NCBI GenBank assembly: GCA_011525365.1
Contig: WTGQ01000002.1
Coordinates: 104,306 to 168,305, forward strand
Length of the DNA: 64,000 bases
Origin: Acidobacteriota bacterium
Lineage (GTDB): Bacteria; Acidobacteriota; Thermoanaerobaculia; Multivoradales; Multivoraceae
Direction of reading: 5' to 3'
Shown here: positions 39,815-49,690 of the stretch, one piece after another
Layout of the letters: each line of letters opens with the position of its first letter
Numbering within the stretch: the first letter of the stretch is position 1
Made by a program: the position numbers and the translations under genes
The notes under the pieces: model-generated
Told to the model about the DNA's origin: nothing
Database searches by the model: none
The model's input: the letters and a program-made list of their open reading frames with translations, nothing else

Positions 39815-42604
39815 ATGAAGGTCTCACCGCTTCGCTGCTCTTCGCCCCTTGACCCGCGCCCGCTGCCGCTCCGCGCGTTGGCTGCCGGCCTGCTCTTGCT
39901 GGTGCCTGTCCTGCCCGCGGTCGCCCAGACGACGCCGGACACGGCGAGCATCTCGGGCTACGTGACCAACGCCGGGGGCGAATCGCTGCCCGGGGTCACC
40001 GTCGTGATCGAGGACGTCGAACGCGGCGTGAGCATCACACGCATGACCGACCAGAGCGGTTACTTCGTGCTCCCGAACGCCAGCCCGGGGCTGTACTCCG
40101 TCACGCTCAGCCTCGACGGCCATCAGGAGATGGTCTACGAGGACATCGACGCCCGTCCGAACGCGCGGCTTCGCTTCGAGTTCGAGATGGAGCCGCAGGT
40201 GGAGGTGCGGGAGACGGTGACGGTGAGCGCCCAGGCCCCGGCGATCGAAACGACCGAGGCGGCGATCAAGAGCAGCGTCTCCTACGAGGAGTTCGACCGG
40301 CTGCCGGTGCTCAGCCGCAACTTCCAGGAGGTCGTGGACCTCCTGCCCGGCGTCACCAAGACCGGGGCGAACTTCAATATCGCCGGCTCCCGCGCCAACC
40401 AGAACATCTTTCTGATCGACGGCGCGCGCAACAACGATCTGAGCGGCACCTCGGAGCGATTCAGCCGGAGCGTCTACTTCATCGTCGCCTCTCAGAACCC
40501 CGACGATCCGACCGTGGGCCTGCAGACCGGCTTCAACCTGCAGTCGTACAACCTGGACGCCATCGCGGACATCCAGGTGGTCACTTCCGCCTACTCGGCC
40601 GAGTTCGGGCAGGGTTCCGGCGGAGTGATCAACCTCATCACCCGGGCCGGCACCGACCAGTTGAAGGGCGGCGTCACGCTGAACTACCAGGACGAGTCGC
40701 TGAACGACGACGAGTCCTTCGACTCGCTGGGGCGCACCCAGGTTTCCTTCTCGCTCGGGGGCCCGATGGTCCGGGGCCGTAACTGGTACTTCGTCAGCTT
40801 TGAGCGGGACGACTACGAAGTCGGCTTCGACAACCGGCGCATCGCCCTTCCCGGCGAGTCGCACTTCGCCAAGATCCGCTCCTTCGTGCTCGACACCAAC
40901 CTCCTGCAGAGCGACACCAGCCAGGATCGCTTCGCCTCGAAGTTCTCGTTCCAGATCAACGATGACAACCTCCTGAACCTCACCGTCAACGTCAACGAGG
41001 AGACGTCACTCTTCAACCAGGCGATCAACCGCCCCTCGGTCGACGAGATCGAGCCGCGGCACGGCGCCAACGACAGCTTCAGCCTGCTGCTCAACGACTA
41101 CCACACCCTCTCCGACCGGACCTTCGTCCATAGCCTGCTGCGCTACGGGGAGACGGACCGCAGGAGCCGTTCCGATCTCGGCGTCGACGGCTACCAGCCG
41201 ATCATCGTCAACGACGCGGGGAGGTTCATCGACTACTACGTCACCGGCGCGTTCGGCGAGGTGCTCGATGCCCAGCTCGACGTGCTCGAGTGGAAGGAGA
41301 CCGTGACCTGGCTGACGGAGAGCCACGGCGCCAAGTTCGGCTTCGACTGGGAGCGCTTCGAAGAGGACCTGTTGGTGCCGGCGCGCGAGCTGTACGTGTC
41401 GCACAACGTCGATGCCGCCGGCAACGTCATCCCGGTAAGCGGGCCGGTTGCGCCGCCGTCGTCGCTGTTCATCTTCTTCTCGACCGGCACCCCGATCGAC
41501 CAGCAGGCCAACGTGGCGCTCAACACCTACTCCGCCTTCGGCCTCGACGACTGGAACATCAACCCTCGCTGGACCCTGAGCTACGGCCTGCGGTACGACT
41601 ACGACGACTTCCTGAAGAACCACGAGTTCTCACCGCGGATCCACACCGCCTACTCCGCCAGCCCGCGGCTGGTGATCCGGGGTGGCGCCGGGATCTTCCG
41701 CGATCGCTCGACGCTGCTCTCCACCGAGGAGGACACCGTGGTCCGTTCGCGCGGCATCGGTTGGGACAAGGCCACCGGCATGCCGCGCTCCAACCCGAAC
41801 GTGCTGCCGGACGACAACGTGTTCCTGACCGACAGCTTCAACTCGCCGATCACCAATCAGGCCAACATCGGTTTCGAGTACGACCTGGGCAACAGCTACA
41901 TCTTCGGAGCCAACTACATCTACAAGGACTTCGAGGATCTGGTGTGGACCGAGATCATCAACAAGCGGTCGATCGAGGGCGTGCCCACCGATCCCTCGAT
42001 TCCCGTCAACTCCAAGCTGATCGGCAACTTCGGTTACCTGGAGGACCAGCTTCTCGAGGTGGTGTTCCGCAAGCGCTTCTCTGGCGGCGCCTACTTCAAC
42101 GTCAACTACACGTTCGAGGACACGGCGGGCAACACCTCCCAGGAGGTGGCGGCGCGCAACGAGACGGTGATCAACTCGATCGTCGAGGCGGAGAGTCAGG
42201 CCGAGCGACGGCATCCGGCGGACTACGAGGTCGAGCACGCGCTGAAGGCCTCGGGCGTCTTCCTGCTGCCGTGGGGCGTCAACGTCTCCACGGTGGCCAA
42301 GTACCGGACCGGTAGGCCGTGGACGCCCGAGGAGCGGATCGGCACCCCGTTCGCGTACTTCATCGCGCCCGAGGGAATCAACGCCCGCAACCTGCCCGAC
42401 GAGTTCCAGTGGGACGTGCGGCTGGCCAAAGCGTTCAGGTTCGGCAACGACCAGGAGATCGAGATCTACGGCGACGTGTTCAACGTCACCGACCGCGACA
42501 ACGTGCGCTCAGTGAACCAGATCATCACGTTCGCCGGCTACTCCGAGCCGACCTCGTTCAAGCTGCCGCGCACTGTCCAGCTCGGCATCAAGTACCGGCA
42601 CTAG
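39815..42604 (+). CDS. TonB-dependent receptor with carboxypeptidase-regulatory-like domain
   Basis: 929 residues from the ATG at 39815, after AGGAGGAGG; the frame is open from 39725. Signal peptide through PAVAQ. A CarboxypepD_reg-like domain (ISGYVTNAGGESLPGVTVVIEDVERG) precedes the plug (LPVLSRNFQEVVDLLPGVTKTG, SRANQNIFLIDGARNNDLSG, QVVTSAYSAEFGQGSGGVINLITRAGTD). The barrel ends LPRTVQLGIKYRH, with a strand-like aromatic-basic tail. The plug pattern is that of the large OmpA-related receptors of Acidobacteriota. It converges on a run of secreted peptidase genes, so a peptide substrate is a reasonable guess. Confidence 0.92.
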   Translation: MKVSPLRCSSPLDPRPLPLRALAAGLLLLVPVLPAVAQTTPDTASISGYVTNAGGESLPGVTVVIEDVERGVSITRMTDQSGYFVLPNASPGLYSVTLSLDGHQEMVYEDIDARPNARLRFEFEMEPQVEVRETVTVSAQAPAIETTEAAIKSSVSYEEFDRLPVLSRNFQEVVDLLPGVTKTGANFNIAGSRANQNIFLIDGARNNDLSGTSERFSRSVYFIVASQNPDDPTVGLQTGFNLQSYNLDAIADIQVVTSAYSAEFGQGSGGVINLITRAGTDQLKGGVTLNYQDESLNDDESFDSLGRTQVSFSLGGPMVRGRNWYFVSFERDDYEVGFDNRRIALPGESHFAKIRSFVLDTNLLQSDTSQDRFASKFSFQINDDNLLNLTVNVNEETSLFNQAINRPSVDEIEPRHGANDSFSLLLNDYHTLSDRTFVHSLLRYGETDRRSRSDLGVDGYQPIIVNDAGRFIDYYVTGAFGEVLDAQLDVLEWKETVTWLTESHGAKFGFDWERFEEDLLVPARELYVSHNVDAAGNVIPVSGPVAPPSSLFIFFSTGTPIDQQANVALNTYSAFGLDDWNINPRWTLSYGLRYDYDDFLKNHEFSPRIHTAYSASPRLVIRGGAGIFRDRSTLLSTEEDTVVRSRGIGWDKATGMPRSNPNVLPDDNVFLTDSFNSPITNQANIGFEYDLGNSYIFGANYIYKDFEDLVWTEIINKRSIEGVPTDPSIPVNSKLIGNFGYLEDQLLEVVFRKRFSGGAYFNVNYTFEDTAGNTSQEVAARNETVINSIVEAESQAERRHPADYEVEHALKASGVFLLPWGVNVSTVAKYRTGRPWTPEERIGTPFAYFIAPEGINARNLPDEFQWDVRLAKAFRFGNDQEIEIYGDVFNVTDRDNVRSVNQIITFAGYSEPTSFKLPRTVQLGIKYRH

Positions 42605-42606
42605 CA

Positions 42607-42621
42607 GCCGGGCGACCCGGC
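42607..42621. terminator. Possible bidirectional terminator between convergent genes
   Basis: GCCGGG-CGA-CCCGGC is a perfect 6-bp stem with a 3-nt loop in the 23-bp gap between the TonB receptor stop and the S8 peptidase stop. It lacks a T-run on either side. Confidence 0.4.
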
Positions 42622-42627
42622 CGGGGA

Positions 42628-45108
42628 TCAGGCGCCGCCGAGCAGGCGGGAGACCAGCAGGTCGCGGTCCGCGTTGCTGCCCACCCCGCCGATCTCAACG
42701 GTGATCACCACGCTTTGCTCGGTGCCGACGGCGACTCCGCTGCCAGCCGGTTCCTCGACGGGCAGCAGAAGCTCACCGGCGCCCGTGGCCGCGATGGCGT
42801 CCGGTAGCGTGGCGCCGGTGGAGAAGGCGACGTCGATGCCGTCGAGCAGCGAGCCGGGAACGCCGGCGAGTCGGCCCGGCCGCACGCGGTCCTGAACGAA
42901 GCGGACGCCCAGCCGGTTGAGAAAGTCGCGCCCGTCCAGATCGCGGGCCAGGTTCTGCCCCGCCAGGATCAGGCGCCCCGATTCGAGGAACCGGCTCAGC
43001 AGGCGCTCTTCGGTCTCCGACAGCGTCCGGTAGGCCTCTTCGCCCTTGATCCACACCACGGTTTCGTACCGCGACAGGTCGGGGAGGCGGGCGCGCGGCT
43101 CCGGCCAGTGGGACAGCAGGTCGAACGGCACGCCGAGACGCTCGAGGCTCTTCGTCCATTCCGTCTCGTAGAAGCCTCCGCCGTCGTCGTCCACGAGGAG
43201 GACCCGGCTGCCCCAGACGGGGAGCTCGAACTTCAGTTCCCGGCGCCCCGCCGTGCCGAGGTTCACGACCAGGGTCAGCGGGACTCGTGAGCCGGGCTCC
43301 GCTTCGGCGGTGACGTCCACCGTGAAGGACACCGTCTGGCGCTGGCCGAGCGCCTCGAGCCGCTGGCGCGGCCGCGGGATCGAAACCGCTTCGCCGGCGG
43401 CGAGAAGCTCCAGCTCGGTGCCGCGGTCGGGGGCGCCGGGATTCTCGACATCGAGTTCCACGACCACCCGACTGCCGGGGTGGAGCAGCCCAGCGCTCGT
43501 CTCACCCGTCCCGGGCTGCCGGAAGCGGATCGCCGTCAGACGCGGCAGCGGCACGCTCCCCAGCATGATGGCGTCGTACGCCTGCACCAGGCCGGCGCCG
43601 GTGTAGGGGTCGGTGCCGATCTCGCCGATGTCCAGACTGCTGCGAATCAGGCGCTCGCGAATCTGATCGGGCATCAACTCCGGCTCGTGCTCCAGGAGCA
43701 GGGCGACGACTCCGGCCACGTGGGGTGAGGTGAGCGAACTGCCCGCCTGGTTGCCGAGGACCTCGTACCCGCGCAGCCGGAAGTGGACGGTGGGGAAGTT
43801 GCCCCACGGCGCGCTTAGCGCCACGACTCCCGCCACGCCCTCGGGTAGCGGATAGTCGTCGAACGGCGGCACGCCGCTCCAGGTCACCGGCCCTCGGCTG
43901 CTCAGCGGCGGCAGGGAGCCGTCCTTCATCAGGCCTCCCGTGGCGATCACGGCCGGCACGTTCGCCGGCGGCAGGATCTGCCGCGGCACGGAATAGGCGC
44001 CGCGCCAGTTGCCGGTCCCCGCGACCATCACGACTCCGGCCGCCACCGCGTTCGTGGCGGCGTGGCGCCAGGCGGCGTCGAGCGGTTTCTCCGCCGGCTC
44101 CCAACTGAAGCTCATGTTGATGACGTGCGCTCCCTCGGCCACGGCGTACTGGAGCGCCTCGAAGGCGTCGTACTGGAACGCCTGCCAGAGGATGCGGTTG
44201 TCGTGGCGGGTGCGCTGGTCGTACATGCGCAGCGTCATCAACCGGGCGCCGGGGGCGATGCCGGTGAGCATGCCGCCGCGGCCGTCGCCCACCATCACGC
44301 TGGCCGACGAGTTGCCGTGGAAGAAGTCGTCCTCGATGTTGCCGTTGCCGTTGGCGAAGTTGAAGCCGTAGATGTCGTCGACGTAGCCGTTGCCGTCGTC
44401 GTCCTCGAGGTTGCGCTCCACCTCCCCCTCGTTGCGCCAGAGGTGGTAGCGGAAATCGCTGTGACGGTAGTTGACGCCGCTGTCCATGATCCCGACCACG
44501 ACGCCGCGCCCGAGGAGCCCGAGCCGCGACCACACCTGGTCCGCCTGAATGCTGGTGAGGTTCCACGACAGCTCCTCGTGGGCCAGCACGTCATCGATCG
44601 TCAGGGCTTTGCCGGCCGGCTGCTCGAAGGACCTCGTGTACTTGCCCTCGGTGGCGATTAGATCGTCGGGCTTCTCGGTGCGCAGGTAGACCCTCGCCAC
44701 GCGCGGCGATCGTCCAAGCCACTCGATCCCCGGCCGGTCGAGCTTGAGGCCGAGTCCGTTGACGATCCAGAAGCGGTGCGTTTCCGGGGAGCGGTGCCCG
44801 GCGGCTGCGAGTTCGTCCAGGAGCGCGTCTTGCGAGCGGCCGGCAAGGGTCTGGAGTTCGTCGATCACCGACCGGCGCCAGGTCTCCTTCCGGAATTCGG
44901 TCTCCCGCCTCCAGCTCCGCTCGTCCAGCCCGGACTGCTCCTCGAGGAGCACGAACAGCGGGATGTCGTTCCCGGTGTCCTCGAGGGCCTGCCTGAGATC
45001 GGCATCGAGCCGCTCGTGGCCCGGCTCCTGCGCGGCGGACCCGCCGGCGCCGCCGGCGCCCAGAGCCAAGGCGAGGGCGATGGCCAGGGTGTTCGGCTTC
45101 GCGCTCAC
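42628..45108 (-). CDS. Subtilisin-like S8 serine peptidase, secreted
   Basis: 826 residues from a GTG at 45108 that overlaps the M28 stop (GTGA). The frame runs on upstream to 46002 but only as a shadow of the M28 gene. A signal peptide (NTLAIALALALGAGGAGGSAAQE) and a propeptide-like region precede the S8 domain. The triad is D209 (VGIMDSGVN), H264 (FFHGNSSASV) and Ser in GSSLTSPHVAGVVALLL; the oxyanion Asn is in VMVAGTGNW. The DDGNGYVDDIYGFNF segment is typical of bacterial S8 proteases with calcium sites. After about residue 530 there is an extra beta-rich region. It acts outside the cytoplasm. Confidence 0.92.
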   Translation of the reverse strand: MSAKPNTLAIALALALGAGGAGGSAAQEPGHERLDADLRQALEDTGNDIPLFVLLEEQSGLDERSWRRETEFRKETWRRSVIDELQTLAGRSQDALLDELAAAGHRSPETHRFWIVNGLGLKLDRPGIEWLGRSPRVARVYLRTEKPDDLIATEGKYTRSFEQPAGKALTIDDVLAHEELSWNLTSIQADQVWSRLGLLGRGVVVGIMDSGVNYRHSDFRYHLWRNEGEVERNLEDDDGNGYVDDIYGFNFANGNGNIEDDFFHGNSSASVMVGDGRGGMLTGIAPGARLMTLRMYDQRTRHDNRILWQAFQYDAFEALQYAVAEGAHVINMSFSWEPAEKPLDAAWRHAATNAVAAGVVMVAGTGNWRGAYSVPRQILPPANVPAVIATGGLMKDGSLPPLSSRGPVTWSGVPPFDDYPLPEGVAGVVALSAPWGNFPTVHFRLRGYEVLGNQAGSSLTSPHVAGVVALLLEHEPELMPDQIRERLIRSSLDIGEIGTDPYTGAGLVQAYDAIMLGSVPLPRLTAIRFRQPGTGETSAGLLHPGSRVVVELDVENPGAPDRGTELELLAAGEAVSIPRPRQRLEALGQRQTVSFTVDVTAEAEPGSRVPLTLVVNLGTAGRRELKFELPVWGSRVLLVDDDGGGFYETEWTKSLERLGVPFDLLSHWPEPRARLPDLSRYETVVWIKGEEAYRTLSETEERLLSRFLESGRLILAGQNLARDLDGRDFLNRLGVRFVQDRVRPGRLAGVPGSLLDGIDVAFSTGATLPDAIAATGAGELLLPVEEPAGSGVAVGTEQSVVITVEIGGVGSNADRDLLVSRLLGGA

Positions 45109-47072
45109 GAGGCCCCGATGCGCAGCGCGAAATGGCCGCGAAGACGGTCGAGGAGCGCCTCGACGCGCTCCCGTCCGACGCCGGCCTCGACCAGCCGGCT
45201 GATGAACTCGCGCGGCTGCGAATCGCCGGCGTCGAACACGAGGGCGACGTCGGCGCCGGGGTCGAGGAGACGCTCGGAGAGTTCGCCCGCCGCCGTCACG
45301 CGCACCAGCTCCGGAGCCTCCTCCAGCTCGCCGGGGCCGAGGAACAGGACGCGCAGGGGCGTCCCCTCCTCCCGGCTGGTCAGCTCGGCCGGCGTGCTCA
45401 CCACCCTGACGGATGCCGGCACGCTCGCTCGGAGGGCCTCCGTCTGCCGCCGGCCGGCCGGCTCGACGAGCACGAGATCGAAGCCTCGCGCGCGCAGTGT
45501 CTCCCAGGCGACCGGCCCGTCGCCCGGTGTGACGATGCCGGTGACGACGCCGTAGCGCCACAGGTAGCGCGCCAGGCGGTCGGAGGTGTCGTAGGAACCG
45601 GCCGGAACGTCGGCGGCCGCGCGCAGCGCCTGCGCGGAGAAGCGTCCAACGACCCGCAGCATCTCGGGCGAGATCGTGCCGGCGTCGTCCTCCGGGGTGT
45701 GCACGTAGGGCTGCGGTGCGTCGGCATGGGCGAAGAGCGCGGGAATACCGTGAATCTGGAAGCTCCAGCCGTCGCTGCCTCCGGCGCCGCGCAGCCTGAA
45801 GTGGCTGAAGAGGTCCTCCGCAACGCCCGCCCGCACCAGCGCGAGCTCCTCCGGGAAGTTGTGCGCACCGAAGAGACGGAAGCGGTCCTCGCCGACGCCG
45901 ACGTTGTCCAGGGTCAGGGTGAAGACGACCCTGTCCCGCGGCCATCGTGCCTGTTCCATGAAGCGGCTCGACCCCCAGAGCCCCTGCTCCTCGGCGCCCC
46001 ACAGGGCGAACATCACCGAGCGGGCGGAAGGTCCCTCCGCCGCCATCACCCTGGCCAGCTCGAGTACGGCCGCGGTACCCGATGCGTTGTCCTCCGCGCC
46101 GTTGTAGATGGTGCCGTCCGGATCCTCGCCGCCGCCGTCGTAGTGGGCCCCCACCAGCACGAGTTCGTCGGCGAGCTCGGGATCGCTGCCCTCGAGCAGG
46201 CCGAGGACGTTCGCTCCGACCTTCTCGGTGACGTAGTCCACGCTCACCTGCCAGGCCACCGTCCTGCCGGTGGAGTACGACGCGTGCTCCCCCCGGTCGA
46301 TCCGCTGCTTCAGCGGGACGCCCCGGCCGTCGAGCAGCGCCTGGGCCACGTCAACGCTCACCTTGGCGAGGAAGAAGCCGGGAAGGTAGTTGTCGGGACG
46401 GAAGACCCAGATCCGCATCCGGTCCAGCTCCGCGGGCCCGCCCGGATCGGAGACGAAGAGCAGGCCCGCGGCGCCGAGCTCCCGAGCCCGTTTCGCCTTG
46501 TTGATGTTGGCGGCCAGCCGGCGTTCCAGCCTGCTCTGCGGCGGCATGCCCTCGATCGCCAGCAGTACCTTGCCCCGGATGTCGACGCCCTCGAGCTCGT
46601 CGAGCTTCGGGGTGGCCAGGCCGTAGCCGACGAACACCACCTCCGCTTCGCCGCTCGTCGCCGAGGAGCCGTTGAGGAAGAAGTAGTCCTCGCCGTAGAC
46701 GAGTTCCTTCCCGCCCGGGCTCGACTCTGCTTGCGCGTCGGCGGCGCCTTGCGTCGCGCCTGGAGCGGCCGGGTCGATGGCGAGCCGGACCGGCTGCACG
46801 AAGCGGTAGAAGGGGAAGGTGAAGCGGTGGAGATACGAGCCGTCGTCGCCGGCCGGAGCGAGCCCCGACTGCTCGAAGGCCTCTGCGATCAGCCGCGCGG
46901 CTTCGTCACCGCCGGCGGTGCCGGTCCGCCGGCCGTCGAGCTGGTCGGCCGCCAGCGTCTCGACCCAGGCGTGGGCGCGTGCGGCGTCGAACTCCGGGGT
47001 CTGTTGTCGGCAGGCGGAGGGCAGGGTCGCGAGCAACGCGACCAGCAGCAGTTCGGGGCGCTTCGGATTCAT
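45105..47072 (-). CDS. M28-family zinc aminopeptidase, probable lipoprotein
   Basis: 655 residues. N-terminal leader with a lipobox-like TLPSACRQQ. A PA (protease-associated) region around residues 140-240 contains AAGLLFVSDPGG. M28 metal motifs are VGAHYDGGGEDPDG, YNGAEDNASGTAAVLELARVM (Asp ligand), ALWGAEEQGLWGS (catalytic Glu pair) and LFAHADAPQPYVHTPEDD (His near the end). It releases amino acids from peptide N-termini outside the cytoplasm. It is the partner of the S8 gene, which it overlaps by 4 bp. Confidence 0.92.
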   Translation of the reverse strand: MNPKRPELLLVALLATLPSACRQQTPEFDAARAHAWVETLAADQLDGRRTGTAGGDEAARLIAEAFEQSGLAPAGDDGSYLHRFTFPFYRFVQPVRLAIDPAAPGATQGAADAQAESSPGGKELVYGEDYFFLNGSSATSGEAEVVFVGYGLATPKLDELEGVDIRGKVLLAIEGMPPQSRLERRLAANINKAKRARELGAAGLLFVSDPGGPAELDRMRIWVFRPDNYLPGFFLAKVSVDVAQALLDGRGVPLKQRIDRGEHASYSTGRTVAWQVSVDYVTEKVGANVLGLLEGSDPELADELVLVGAHYDGGGEDPDGTIYNGAEDNASGTAAVLELARVMAAEGPSARSVMFALWGAEEQGLWGSSRFMEQARWPRDRVVFTLTLDNVGVGEDRFRLFGAHNFPEELALVRAGVAEDLFSHFRLRGAGGSDGWSFQIHGIPALFAHADAPQPYVHTPEDDAGTISPEMLRVVGRFSAQALRAAADVPAGSYDTSDRLARYLWRYGVVTGIVTPGDGPVAWETLRARGFDLVLVEPAGRRQTEALRASVPASVRVVSTPAELTSREEGTPLRVLFLGPGELEEAPELVRVTAAGELSERLLDPGADVALVFDAGDSQPREFISRLVEAGVGRERVEALLDRLRGHFALRIGAS

Positions 47073-47230
47073 GTCAGTCCCTCCACTGCACCCCTTGCAC
47101 CACGCACGCCCGTCGTTGCGCCGAGGCCATGCATGACATGGTGACGGCGCCCTGTCCGCAAGTCTCTAAGCCGCTTCGAAAGAACCACAAAGGATCGTCG
47201 AACAGCCCGGGCTCACGCCGCGGCGGGGGC

Positions 47231-49690
47231 TTAGCGCTCCAGGTGCGTCTCGAACAGTCCGAGAATGCGCCGGAAGCGATCGAGCCAACTGCTTGGGTGC
47301 ACGAAGCCGTGAGACTCGAGCGGGTAGACGGCCAGCTCCCAGCCCGTCTTCTCGAGTTCGATCAGGCGCTGCACCAACTGGATGGTGTCCTGAAAGTGGA
47401 CGGTGCGGTCCACCATTCCGTGACTGATCAGGAGCGGGCTCTCCAGTCCCGCGGCGTACTCGATCGGGGAGCTGCGGCGGTAGGCCTCCGGGTCGAGATC
47501 CGGCGGGTTGAGAATGTCGGAAGTCCACGGATAGTTGTAGTGGCCCCAGTCGGTCACGGGGTTGATCGCCACTCCCGCGGCGAAGAGCCGGGGCCTCTTG
47601 AACAGGGCCATCAGCGTGAGGAAGCCGCCGTACGAGTCTCCGTAGAGGCCGACGCGCTCGCGGTCGACCCCATGGTTGCGGACGAGCCAGTCGACACCGA
47701 CCTCGAGATCCTGGACCTCCGGCTCCCCCATGTGCCGGTAGATCGCCGTGCGCCAGTCGCGGCCGTAGCCCCGTGACGCCCGGTAGTCCATCTCGAGCAC
47801 CACGTAGCCGCGCTGGACCAGCAGACTGTGGAACATGAACTCCCTCGCGTACCACGGTTCCCAGCCCGCATGGGCGTTCTGGAAGTAGCCGGCCGCGTGG
47901 ACGAGGAACACGGCCGGACGGGGAGAGGCGCTCGCGGGCTGGTCGGAGCGGTAGAGCCGGGCGTAGATGGGCCGCTCGGTGTGCGGCGAGTGAATCGCCA
48001 CCAGTTCCGGCACGACCCACGGCGTCTCGAGGAACGCCTGGCTGGTCGTTTGGGTCAGTTGCCGCGCGGCGGCGCCGGCCTCGGCTCGCTGCACGTACAG
48101 CTCCGCCGGGCGGTTGGAGCGGGTCACCGTGAGCAGGAGCCGCCGGCCGTCGGGCGAGACGGCGAAGGTGGTCATGCCGCCGAAATCGGTCAGGCGTTCG
48201 ACCTCCCCGCTGGACACGTCGGCGCGGTAGACCTCCCAGATGCCGGGGTGTTCGCGATTGGCGGTGAAGTACAGGTGGCGGCCGTCGCGGCTGAGTGTGG
48301 GTCTCGAGACGGTGTATTGCCCCTCGGTAAGCGTCCGGCGCTCGCCCCCGTCGAGCGGGTGCAGGACCAGATGGGAGTAGCCGGTCTCCTCGGAGAGATA
48401 GAACAGGGTGCGACCGTCCCGCAGCCAGCCGACGTCCCGGAACACGCGGGTGACCCAGGCCGGATCGTGCATTCGCACGATCGGGACGACCCGCCGCGAC
48501 TCGAGGTCGATCTCGGCGATCCAGCGGTCCTTGCAGTCGAGTGAGAACAACTGCACCGCCACCCGCTGACCGTCGTCGGACCAGAGGATGTTCCAGAAGT
48601 GGACCGGTCGCTCCGGAGCGGTCGCCGCCGGCTCTTCACCGGCGCCGACGGTCCGAGCACCCTCTTCCGCCCCGCCGCGCTCGGCGGCCGCTCGCCGCAG
48701 GTCCGCCAGCGGATCCTCGTCCATGCCGGGGAGCGCGCTCAGGTCGATGGCGATCCGCTCGTGCGTGGAGCGGTCGAGCAGCCACAGCGTCTCCTCCCGT
48801 TCCTCGAAGTCCTCCGCCTTCGGACGCCCCGGATCGGGGGCGACGTGGCCGCTGTCGGTCACGTAGCGCGGGACCACCTCCGGCATACGCGGCCTGGCGG
48901 CCTTGGTCGCGGTAGTGAGTAGGAGCCACCGTTCGTCCGGTGAGATCGAGAGGCGGCGCACCTCGACGTTGTCTCCCAGGTACCAGGCGGGATCGGCCAG
49001 CGTGGGATCCCTGCGTCGTTCGTCCAGCTCGCGGTCGCGCGCCAGCTTCCTCTCGTCCCGTTCGACTCGGAGCACGTCGAACAGCCGTCGCTGCTGGCGC
49101 TCCACGTGCCCGGCCTGCTGCTCTTCTTCTCGCTCGACTTCCGCGGGGTCGCGTTCGAGCAGCAGGACGAACGGCTCCTCTTCCAGGCCGCTCGCGAGAT
49201 CTCGCACGAACAGGCGAGCGCCCCGGCGGTAGGCGACCCGTCCCTCGGCGAGCGGCCGCGGGTCGCTCTCGGTTTCGTGGGTGCGGGTGAGCTGCCGTCT
49301 CTGTCCGCTGATGAGGTCGTGGGCCCAGATGTCCCCTTCCCGGGCGTAGACCTTGAGGCGTCGATCGCGGCTGAGCCTGCCGCCCCCGGCGTCGACGCCT
49401 CCCCGCTCCCCGAGCGGCACTACGCGCGTCTCTCCCGTTTCGATCTCGAGCTCGACGAGATCGCGGCTCCGGTCGCCCGTGCGCTTCCGGAAGTAGAGGA
49501 CGGAGGCGCCGTCCTCCGCCCAGTAGGCCCTTTCGGGCGCGTTGCCCAGCCAGTCCAGGTCTGACGCGATCAGCTCGAGCGTGATCGGCTCGGCGCCGCC
49601 GCCGCTCGGCTGGGAGCGAGCCTCCGGCACGAACAGGCAGACGCTCAGGACGGCGGCGAGCGCGAGGATCGCGGAACGGGATCCGGTCAC
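47231..49690 (-). CDS. S9-family prolyl-oligopeptidase/DPP-IV-like peptidase
   Basis: 819 residues with a signal peptide ending near EARSQ. The N-terminal beta-propeller (about 60-560) carries repeated blade motifs such as SPDERWLLLTT, SRDGRHLYFTANR and SPDGRRLLLTV. The C-terminal alpha/beta-hydrolase has the nucleophile in VGLYGDSYGGFLTLMAL, the Asp in LLISHGMVDRTVHF and the His in LESHGFVHPSSW. DPP-IV-like members remove dipeptides from peptide N-termini. It overlaps the amidohydrolase gene by 4 bp. A 158-bp gap separates it from the M28 gene. Confidence 0.93.
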   Translation of the reverse strand: MTGSRSAILALAAVLSVCLFVPEARSQPSGGGAEPITLELIASDLDWLGNAPERAYWAEDGASVLYFRKRTGDRSRDLVELEIETGETRVVPLGERGGVDAGGGRLSRDRRLKVYAREGDIWAHDLISGQRRQLTRTHETESDPRPLAEGRVAYRRGARLFVRDLASGLEEEPFVLLLERDPAEVEREEEQQAGHVERQQRRLFDVLRVERDERKLARDRELDERRRDPTLADPAWYLGDNVEVRRLSISPDERWLLLTTATKAARPRMPEVVPRYVTDSGHVAPDPGRPKAEDFEEREETLWLLDRSTHERIAIDLSALPGMDEDPLADLRRAAAERGGAEEGARTVGAGEEPAATAPERPVHFWNILWSDDGQRVAVQLFSLDCKDRWIAEIDLESRRVVPIVRMHDPAWVTRVFRDVGWLRDGRTLFYLSEETGYSHLVLHPLDGGERRTLTEGQYTVSRPTLSRDGRHLYFTANREHPGIWEVYRADVSSGEVERLTDFGGMTTFAVSPDGRRLLLTVTRSNRPAELYVQRAEAGAAARQLTQTTSQAFLETPWVVPELVAIHSPHTERPIYARLYRSDQPASASPRPAVFLVHAAGYFQNAHAGWEPWYAREFMFHSLLVQRGYVVLEMDYRASRGYGRDWRTAIYRHMGEPEVQDLEVGVDWLVRNHGVDRERVGLYGDSYGGFLTLMALFKRPRLFAAGVAINPVTDWGHYNYPWTSDILNPPDLDPEAYRRSSPIEYAAGLESPLLISHGMVDRTVHFQDTIQLVQRLIELEKTGWELAVYPLESHGFVHPSSWLDRFRRILGLFETHLER

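Noticed and set aside
45109-46002. Upstream extension of the S8 peptidase frame
   Set aside because: It overlaps the M28 coding sequence in another frame; the GTG at 45108 starts a good signal peptide with a 4-bp gene overlap.
45132-47144. 670-codon plus-strand open frame opposite the M28 peptidase
   Set aside because: No recognisable motif and no ribosome binding site; shadow of an M28 gene with intact metal motifs.
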